Of a DNA stretch of 64,000 nt, positions 7,587-14,800 are shown piece by piece (position 1 is the first letter of the stretch; the number at the start of each line of letters is the position of its first letter). The notes beneath the pieces were generated by a model, which saw only the letters and a list, made by a program, of their open reading frames with translations, ran no database searches and was not told the origin of the DNA. The position numbers and the translations under genes are program-made. Source of the DNA: UQRS01 sp964481575 (GTDB lineage Bacteria > Bacillota > Clostridia > Oscillospirales > Acutalibacteraceae); NCBI GenBank assembly GCA_964481575.1, contig CAYZTR010000005.1:1-64000 (forward strand). Direction: 5' to 3'.

Positions 7587-8783
7587 TTAGTCCGCCCGCA
7601 TCGCTGCACGCTTCTTTTTCCGGCGAATCTGAATTAACACCAAAAGTAAAATCAACACTACAACAACGGCGGCACCCACAATAATCTTCCAGGAATTGGA
7701 GCCATTGTCGGTCTTAACCGTCAGCCACAGGGAATCCATCAGCTGGCTCGCCTCGGTAGACAGCGTAGAATAGATAAAACCATTTTCCAGGGTCTCGGCA
7801 TCGGGATAGGCAATTTCACTATCCGCTACTGAAGAATCCATATAAGCCTTAGCTTCCGTTTCCGGCGCAGAATACCCCAGATATTCCAGGTTCTGACCGC
7901 AGATTTCAGGATCCAGCAGAAAATTAATATAGGCCTCTGCCGCCTCTACATTGGTAGCAGAAGTGGGAATACAGCAAGCATCAATATACAGATTAAAGCC
8001 CTCCTGGGGGAAGAAAAAGCCCAAATCTGGATTCTCCTCCACCATGGTCAGATAATCTCCGGCATAGTAGGGAGCAATATAGGCTTCCTCCCGCTCCATC
8101 TTATCAAAGACCTGATCCATAACATAACTTTGCACCAGAGGCTTTTGCTCCAGCAACAAATCGGTACAAGCCTGCAGTTCCTCCGGATCCTCAGTATTGG
8201 CGCTGTACCCCAGAATAGACTGAGCCACAGCAAATGCATCCCGGTTGTTATCAAACATCAAAATCTTGCCGGCATATTTTTCATTCCACAGCAACTTCCA
8301 AGAACCAATATCGGCTTCATCCACATATTTCTTATTATATATTACACCGACAGTCCCCCAGGTATACGGAACAGAATAGGCGTTTTCCGGATCATAAGAG
8401 GTGTTTTGATAAGCCTCGTCCACATAGCTGTAATTGGGAATGTTATCAAAATTGATCTTCTGCACCAAACCCTCATTAATCAGGCGGCCGATCATATAAT
8501 CCGAAGGGATAATCACATCATAAGAGCTACCGCCTGTTTTCAGCTTGGTATACATGGTTTCATTGGAATCATAGGTCATATAATTCACCTTGATTCCAGT
8601 CTTTTCCGTGAACAGGGCATTGACATCAATGGATCCGTCCGATCCATCGGCAATATACTGTCCCCAGTTATACACATTGATGGTGACGGTTTCCTCCCCG
8701 GAACCACCACAGGCGGCAAAGGCCGAAGCCAGTACCAACAGCATTAAACAGAAGGCTACACCTTTCAATACAACATGTTTCAT
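7587..8783 (-). CDS. potD: Spermidine/putrescine ABC transporter substrate-binding protein PotD
   Basis: The 398-residue lipoprotein has a signal peptide ending in the lipobox SAFAAC (Cys about 25), then an extracellular solute-binding fold typical of PotD (NVYNWGQYIADG near 36, VIIPSDYMIGRL near 140, YYAGDYLTMVEE later). Unusually, a hydrophobic segment (IIVGAAVVVVLILLLVLIQI, about 366-385) and an RRKKKR tail follow, so it should be held at both ends in the cell membrane. Its ATG overlaps the potC stop (ATGA). It captures polyamines for the PotABC transporter. Confidence 0.9.
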   Translation of the reverse strand: MKHVVLKGVAFCLMLLVLASAFAACGGSGEETVTINVYNWGQYIADGSDGSIDVNALFTEKTGIKVNYMTYDSNETMYTKLKTGGSSYDVIIPSDYMIGRLINEGLVQKINFDNIPNYSYVDEAYQNTSYDPENAYSVPYTWGTVGVIYNKKYVDEADIGSWKLLWNEKYAGKILMFDNNRDAFAVAQSILGYSANTEDPEELQACTDLLLEQKPLVQSYVMDQVFDKMEREEAYIAPYYAGDYLTMVEENPDLGFFFPQEGFNLYIDACCIPTSATNVEAAEAYINFLLDPEICGQNLEYLGYSAPETEAKAYMDSSVADSEIAYPDAETLENGFIYSTLSTEASQLMDSLWLTVKTDNGSNSWKIIVGAAVVVVLILLLVLIQIRRKKKRAAMRAD

Positions 8784-9601
8784 GATTCCACACTCCTTTT
8801 GACTGGGAACGCGCTCCGCTTTTTATCCCGGGCCTGCAACAAATTCATTAGAACCATCAACGCCAGGATTACAATAAAGATCAGGGTAAATAAGGCGTAG
8901 ATTTTGGGATGGAGCGGTTTTTTCGTATAATTATAGATCTCTACAGGCAGGGTAGTATACCCAGACCCGCAAACGAAATAGCTGATAACAAAATCGTCCA
9001 GACTCATAGTAAAGGCCATGATGGCACCGGAAATGACGCCGGGCATAATCTCATGCAGCACCACTTGGAAGAAAGCCTGTATTGGCGTACAGCCCAAATC
9101 CATGGCAGCTTCCTCCAAATCGGAATCCATTTGTGCCAGCTTAGGCATGACCGATAAAATGACATACGGCATATTGAATGTGATATGCGCAATCAGCAGA
9201 GTCCAAAAGCCCAGGATGGCATTCAATTTCATGGCCGAACCGGCAAACGCAAACAGCAGTGCCAGGGAAACACCGGTGACAATATCCGGATTGGTCATGG
9301 GAATATTGGTCATGGTCATGGTGATGGAACGCATCCGCTTCCCCATACGGGAAATCCCCAGGGAAGCCATGGTGCCCAATACAGTGGCGATCAATGCAGA
9401 CAATACTGCAATGACCAACGAATTGCGCACATCTGTCAGCAGAATCCGGTCTCGGAAAAGCTCCCCGTATTGATTCAAGGTAAAACCCTGCCAAGTGGCG
9501 ATATCAGTTCCCCGGTTGAAGGAGGCTACCACCAACACCAACATGGGAAGATATAAAAAGACAAAGATTACAGCGGTACAAACATTACAAAAGCGCTTCA
9601 T
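8780..9601 (-). CDS. potC: Spermidine/putrescine ABC transporter permease PotC
   Basis: A 273-residue membrane protein with about six helices and a binding-protein-dependent permease domain. The EAA loop that docks on the ATPase is seen as EEAAMDLGCTPIQAFFQVVL. Its first bases overlap the potB stop by four bases and its own stop overlaps potD, so the genes are translationally coupled. With PotB it forms the membrane channel for polyamine uptake. Confidence 0.93.
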   Translation of the reverse strand: MKRFCNVCTAVIFVFLYLPMLVLVVASFNRGTDIATWQGFTLNQYGELFRDRILLTDVRNSLVIAVLSALIATVLGTMASLGISRMGKRMRSITMTMTNIPMTNPDIVTGVSLALLFAFAGSAMKLNAILGFWTLLIAHITFNMPYVILSVMPKLAQMDSDLEEAAMDLGCTPIQAFFQVVLHEIMPGVISGAIMAFTMSLDDFVISYFVCGSGYTTLPVEIYNYTKKPLHPKIYALFTLIFIVILALMVLMNLLQARDKKRSAFPVKRSVES

Positions 9602-10413
9602 CCCATCCGCACCTCCTGCTCTCCATCCTCTGAGAAATAGTTCATAACACCAACGCAGATAAACACCAATACCATCAGCAACAGTGAAAGGGCTGCGCCT
9701 AGATTGGGATTATAGGCCGACTTGAACTGACTTTCAATAACGTCGCCAATGAGAATGGAACCGGTTCCGCCCATTTTTTGGCTGATATAGAAGGTAGAGA
9801 CTGCCGGAACAAAGACCATGGTCAGGCCGGACAAGATTCCGGGTGCCGACATAGGCAGCAACACCCGCCGGAATGTCTGAAAGCCGTTGCAGCCCAGATC
9901 CATGGCTGCTTCTTCTATCTTAGGGTCAATCTTCAGAATCACGGTATAAAGCGACATGATCATATAGGGTAAATAGTTATACACCATACCCAAAATTACA
10001 GCGCCGTTATTCCGGATCAGCGGCAACGGGCCGATTCCGAAGTGGCTCAAAAATCCGTTGATAATACCGGTATCTTCCAGAAGACCCACCCAGGCCAGGG
10101 TACGCAGTAGGAAGCTCATGCACATAGGCAACATAATCAGCATCGAAAGCAGCCCCTGCCACTTTTCCCTGGCATGGGCAATACCGTACGCCACCGGATA
10201 GCCAATGAGCAAACAGATTACGGCAGATACAGCAGACAGCCAGATGGAACGCAGGACAATCGGCAGATAAGTACCCAGTGCTGTCAGGTTGGCAAAGGTA
10301 AAGCTACCAGTTCCCTGTTCCGTAAAGGCAAACACGATGACGATGCCCAGTGGGATCACCGTAAACAGTACCATCCATACCAGATATGGAACAGCCAACA
10401 ACTTATTCTTCAT
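9598..10413 (-). CDS. potB: Spermidine/putrescine ABC transporter permease PotB
   Basis: A 271-residue permease with six predicted helices and an EAA loop (EEAAMDLGCNGFQTFRRVLL). I chose the ATG at 10413 (MKNKLLAVPYL) because it is followed at once by the first hydrophobic helix, has GGAGGT upstream, and overlaps the end of potA by 11 bases. A longer in-frame extension would be an antisense-like Arg/Pro-rich stretch with no homology. It pairs with PotC. Confidence 0.93.
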   Translation of the reverse strand: MKNKLLAVPYLVWMVLFTVIPLGIVIVFAFTEQGTGSFTFANLTALGTYLPIVLRSIWLSAVSAVICLLIGYPVAYGIAHAREKWQGLLSMLIMLPMCMSFLLRTLAWVGLLEDTGIINGFLSHFGIGPLPLIRNNGAVILGMVYNYLPYMIMSLYTVILKIDPKIEEAAMDLGCNGFQTFRRVLLPMSAPGILSGLTMVFVPAVSTFYISQKMGGTGSILIGDVIESQFKSAYNPNLGAALSLLLMVLVFICVGVMNYFSEDGEQEVRMG

Positions 10414-11548
10414 CTTCCGGCACCTCCGTGGCGTCCCCAATCTCATCATACTCGTCAGAGTAGGAGGAATAGTCACCGAAGCGTTCGGAATACTGACTCT
10501 TTTTCATAATGTGTATGGCATCCGGCGCCAGAGATACCCCGATCCTGGCTCCCACTGACTGCACCTGGGTGGACTGGATTAACCATTTAAAGCCGTTGAA
10601 ATCTACGATCATATCGTAAAAAGTGCCCTTGAAGGTAACACCGGTAACAACCCCGGACAAATATCCATCTACAGCGGGAACGATATCAATATCCTCCGGC
10701 CGGATAACCACATCCACAGGCTCATCCACGCCGAATCCGGCATCCAGGCAGCGATATTTATGGCCGAAAAATTCCACCTGGTAATCTTCCCGCATAATAC
10801 CGTCTAAAATATTGGATTCCCCAATAAAATCTGCCACGAAGGCATTCTTCGGCTCATTATAAATATCCACCGGAGAGCCAATTTGCTGAATATGGCCCCC
10901 ATCCATGACCACCACCGTGTCGGACATGGCCAAAGCCTCCTCCTGGTCGTGGGTCACATAAATAAAGGTAATTCCCAACTGCTGCTGGATCCGTTTCAAC
11001 TCGTTCTGCATATCCTTCCGCAGGCGCTTATCCAAAGCGCCCAAAGGCTCATCCAACAGCAGAACCTCCGGTCGGTTCACCAAGGCCCGGGCGATGGCAA
11101 CCCGCTGCTGCTGACCGCCGGACAAAGATTGCACTTTCCGGTTCTGAAACCCCTTCAGGCTGACAATTTCCAGCATTTCAAACACACGCTTTTTGATTTC
11201 ATCCTCCCGGATTTTGGCGACCCGCAGGCCAAAAGCAATATTGTCAAATACATCCAGATGAGGAAACAAAGCATACCGTTGAAACACGGTATTAATTCGT
11301 CGTCGGTATGGGGGGGTATTGGTAATGTCTTTTCCTTCAAAACACACATTACCTGCGGTAGGTGTCTGGAATCCACCGATGATGCGAAGGGTTGTGGTCT
11401 TACCACAGCCGCTGGGGCCGAGCAGCGTCAGGAATTCTTTATCATAAATCGTCAGATTGATAGAATCTAGAATCGTCTCGTCCTCAAAGGTCATGGTCAC
11501 ATTGGACAACCGAATCAATTCCCTTGCACGATCAGTCTCTTTCGTCAT
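10403..11548 (-). CDS. potA: Spermidine/putrescine ABC transporter ATPase PotA
   Basis: The 381-residue ATPase has Walker A GPSGCGKTTTLR (about 44-55), Q-loop near VFQRYALFPHL, signature LSGGQQQRVAIARAL, Walker B LLLDEPLGALD and an H-loop in YVTHDQEEAL. A C-terminal TOBE domain (VDVVIRPEDIDIV onward) and a very acidic tail complete it. It energises polyamine import by PotBC. First gene of the pot operon; it follows a structured leader and a strong promoter. The start at 11548 has a GGGGGAGG site upstream. Confidence 0.95.
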   Translation of the reverse strand: MTKETDRARELIRLSNVTMTFEDETILDSINLTIYDKEFLTLLGPSGCGKTTTLRIIGGFQTPTAGNVCFEGKDITNTPPYRRRINTVFQRYALFPHLDVFDNIAFGLRVAKIREDEIKKRVFEMLEIVSLKGFQNRKVQSLSGGQQQRVAIARALVNRPEVLLLDEPLGALDKRLRKDMQNELKRIQQQLGITFIYVTHDQEEALAMSDTVVVMDGGHIQQIGSPVDIYNEPKNAFVADFIGESNILDGIMREDYQVEFFGHKYRCLDAGFGVDEPVDVVIRPEDIDIVPAVDGYLSGVVTGVTFKGTFYDMIVDFNGFKWLIQSTQVQSVGARIGVSLAPDAIHIMKKSQYSERFGDYSSYSDEYDEIGDATEVPEDEE

Positions 11549-11580
11549 TTTCCTCCCCCATTTCAGATTTTTTCTGGGAC

Positions 11581-11648
11581 AAAAAACACCTGTCCAAACC
11601 GCAGTTTCCTGCGCCGGTTTCGTCCGACGTGAAATTGGGGGACAGGTA
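11581..11648 (-). promoter_or_regulatory. Structured leader ending in a terminator-like hairpin (candidate attenuator of the pot operon)
   Basis: Starting within a few bases of the predicted transcription start, the RNA can form an outer stem ACCTGTCC (11641-11648) with GGACAGGT (11588-11595). Inside it sits a GAAA-capped hairpin CGCAG-GAAA-CTGCG. The outer stem is followed by GTTTTTTG, so it could stop transcription about 70 bases into the message, before potA. I do not recognise it as a known riboswitch class. Confidence 0.5.
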
Positions 11649-11656
11649 TTAATTTT

Positions 11657-11698
11657 ATTATAAACAAAAATAAAAAAATGTCAATATTAAAATGTCAA
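11657..11698 (-). promoter_or_regulatory. Strong sigma-A promoter of the pot operon with a doubled -35 box
   Basis: The reverse strand has TTGACA (11679-11684), a 16-base AT-rich spacer and TATAAT (11657-11662). A second TTGACA lies 14 bases further upstream (11693-11698) in a repeat of ATATTGACATTTT. Confidence 0.75.
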
Positions 11699-11786
11699 TA
11701 TTTTTTGTCGGATTCGGAAGGATTTTCCTATTTTATCACGGTGCCTTCACCCGCTTTCCACCTTTGACTTTCTAAGGCGAGATACA

Positions 11787-11827
11787 GAAAGCCCCCGGCT
11801 ATGCCTTAGCGTCATAACCAGAGGCTT
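11787..11827 (-). terminator. Likely terminator of the GH115 gene
   Basis: A long imperfect hairpin (AAAGCCTCTGGTTATG pairing with CATAGCCGGGGGCTTT on the reverse strand) lies 44 bases after the GH115 stop. The T run after it is weak (CTTTCT). Confidence 0.5.
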
Positions 11828-11870
11828 TGACCATGTTCGCTGGGATCGCAACAAAAATCAGTTCAACACT

Positions 11871-14800
11871 TTATACACCGCTGTTCAAAATCGCTTTTCG
11901 GAGCAATACAACATCTGTAACGGACAGATTACTGTCCCCATTCATATCCCCCACCGGGTCAAAGTTGCCAGCCAGAATGGCCTTCCGCAACAGTACTACA
12001 TCGGTGACGGAAAGTTTACCGTCGCCATTCATATCGCCAAGCAGAAGATCTGCCTGCAGATTCTGGATGGCATGCAGGATGGCCTGCGCGTAACCATCCA
12101 CCAGGCTTTGGCTGGATTCAGGCAGATGATACACCACATTGGCAACAGCAGCATCCAAAGCCGCCAGAGAATCTGCGCTGAATTGACGCCGGTCAACAGC
12201 TTCCGCTTGCTGGATTGCGTCATTTACAGCGGTATAATCCGCGGACACAGGCACAATATCCTGCACATTATCCAGGGCCAGTCTGGCGACCTGATCCTCT
12301 GTTAAGGCACGATCGTAAATCATAAAATCATCCGCATAGAAATTGTCAGAACCCCACCAGTCATTATGGCCGCCCAGTTCGATGGTTTTGGACCACCGGA
12401 AAATGTCAGTAACTCGGGTCACATCCTGATAATTGATCCCCTTGGTATAATTGGAATCATCCGTGGACAGGAAGGGACTGCCGTTGATATAGACCACCAC
12501 TTCGTCGTCCGTGAAGGTCACCGTCACAATATCCCAGGTATTGTTGCTCATGTACTTCAGCTTATCACTGGAACCGGGCAGATTATCCGGCTTATTGGCA
12601 TCAATCCAGCCGCGGGATCCGGTATACCCCAGATACAATTCTCCGCTGAGCCAGAAGAAGTTATTATAGCCGTCAGTGGCCGACAGAATGAATTCATAAT
12701 CGGAATAGCCAATTCCCTTGGACAGGAAGGACACGGTCAAGCCATCGGCAATATCGGTACCATACAAGGGATTTTCAAAGGACACCTGAGAATAATTGCC
12801 GGAGCCGCCGGAATTCAACTTCACCACTTTCCCCTGCTGACTGTCGGTTTCCAAAGTTGGCAGAGCATTATTCTTGGCAGCAGGAACAGCAACCTGACTG
12901 GGATTGAGACTGTTACTCCAGTCGCCCTCAAATTCATATTTTGCCACCAAGCCGGTGGTCACATCAGCGTTGATTACCGATTTCTTAATCAGCTCATTGG
13001 AAGCTTTGGTGATGGCCTTAACAGCAGCATCCACCTCCGCTTGGGTAGCAGTTTCCGGCACAACTTTGGCAGAAGCCACAGCAGCCTGCAGTACGGCAAA
13101 CCTCGCTTCCACATAGTCATCCTTCTGCAGAGCTTCCGCCTGGGCAATGGCTTGCTCCAGGGCTTCAAAGCTCACCTGGGTAACACCGCCAACCCGGCAC
13201 ATAACGCCGCCCTTATCCAAAGGGCCGGAGGACTTGGTCAGGACAAATTTATCCAGCAGGATGCCATCCTCCCGCTCCCAGATAGACAGGGTATGAACGC
13301 CGGCCGACCCAACCTGGACCTGACTGCCCAGTTTCAGCCACTTGAAGGTGGCGCCCATGTCTTTAGAGTCATTGAAGGACACGGCTGTGCCTCCATCCAA
13401 AGAGACCAACAGAGAGTCATCATTATCATTCTGGGAACGCACCAGCACCCACATATCATAAGCACCGGCCTCGGCAAAATCAACCTGATAGAACATCTTA
13501 GGCCCGCTGTTGGAATCCAGATTGGTATTGCTGAAATTATTCCCCTTGTTGGGGCCGCTGAACATGGCGGCACCGCTGTAACCATAAGACAAGCTCCAAG
13601 AGGAACTGTCCGCATCCCGGCCGGGGGTATACCAGGCATAAGAAGAATTTTCCAGTGCAATTTCCGCTTCAATATTAATGCTACCGCTGCCGTCGGGAAT
13701 AAAAGCACCGGTACCGCCATTAGTTTCCGGCGCAGTATAGGGGGCAATTTCCAGAGCAGCCAGCACCCAGTTGGAACCACTGACCTCAATGTGCAAAGGG
13801 ACTTCCTCAACCGTCAAAATAAAACCGCGTTCTACCGTTTGACCGGCGTTGACATTCAGACCAGAAAGCAGGGTTTCCCCATTGGCCTTGACGGTCATAT
13901 TCTTTGTGGAAATACCGCCGGATTGCCGGTCACCAATGGCAAAGCTCACCAGATATTCTCCAGGCGAAGGCAGATTCACCGTAAAGCCTACAGCAGAGGA
14001 ACCGTATACAATCCCCAGATCTCTGGTGGCAATGGCACTGATAGAACGGGTGGCTGCCTGAACATTGGCAAAGGTAGCCTGATCCCAGACGAAGCCCTTG
14101 CTGCTGAAGGAAACCGCCTTGTTGTCGATGCCGGAGTACCCAGAAGCAGCCCCCGCCGAGCTGGCGCTGAAATCATAGAGATACTGCCGGTCAACCACAG
14201 CATCACCGTAGGTAATGTTGTCCAGAGAAAGCTGGGGCGGAACACCGACACCGGGCACCTGATAGTCAGCCGTTGTAGTAAAGTTCTCCGGTGCACCCAA
14301 AACAGAGGAAACCTCTGTTTTGGAGGTGTTTTCCAAAACAATACGGTCAAAGGCGGTGGCAGCATCCTTCTTGAAAATCCGAACGGTATGCCAGCCGGGG
14401 GTGGACACCGTAATATTGCTGCTCATCTGCAAGATCTCCATATTCTGGAGCACACCCTTGCGCCAGTTGACATTGCCGGTCTCGCTCTCGACACTGCGGT
14501 TACCTGTAAAGTCAACCAGGGCTCCGTCGTCAAACTGCAGCGAGGTACGGTTGGTGGTGCTGATAGAGCCTTCATTCAAGGTGGGAATCCGATAGAAGTA
14601 AACACGGTAAGCACCGGTGGTTTCAAAATACACCTCATACTCCAAATAAGGAGAATTGGTGGTATTAGGGGAATCAATCTTTACGCTGTCACCGGACAGA
14701 TCCGGATAATTCTTCATGGAATCGGTACCGCGGCCCAGCCCCTGGACCACTTTCCACTCCTGCCCGTTGACCGCAACATTATTGCTGTAATGCTCCGCCT

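Noticed and set aside
11581..11648. Guanidine-III riboswitch before the pot operon, because of GGACGA and GGACA boxes
   Set aside because: The stem arrangement differs: the boxes do not give the pseudoknot pairing of that class, and pot is not a usual target. Kept only as an unnamed structured leader.
11877..12046. Regularly spaced repeats resembling a small CRISPR array (also at 20920-21095, 26185-26345 and 46185-46345)
   Set aside because: The repeats encode the two calcium loops of dockerins in frame; there are only two units at each place and no cas genes.
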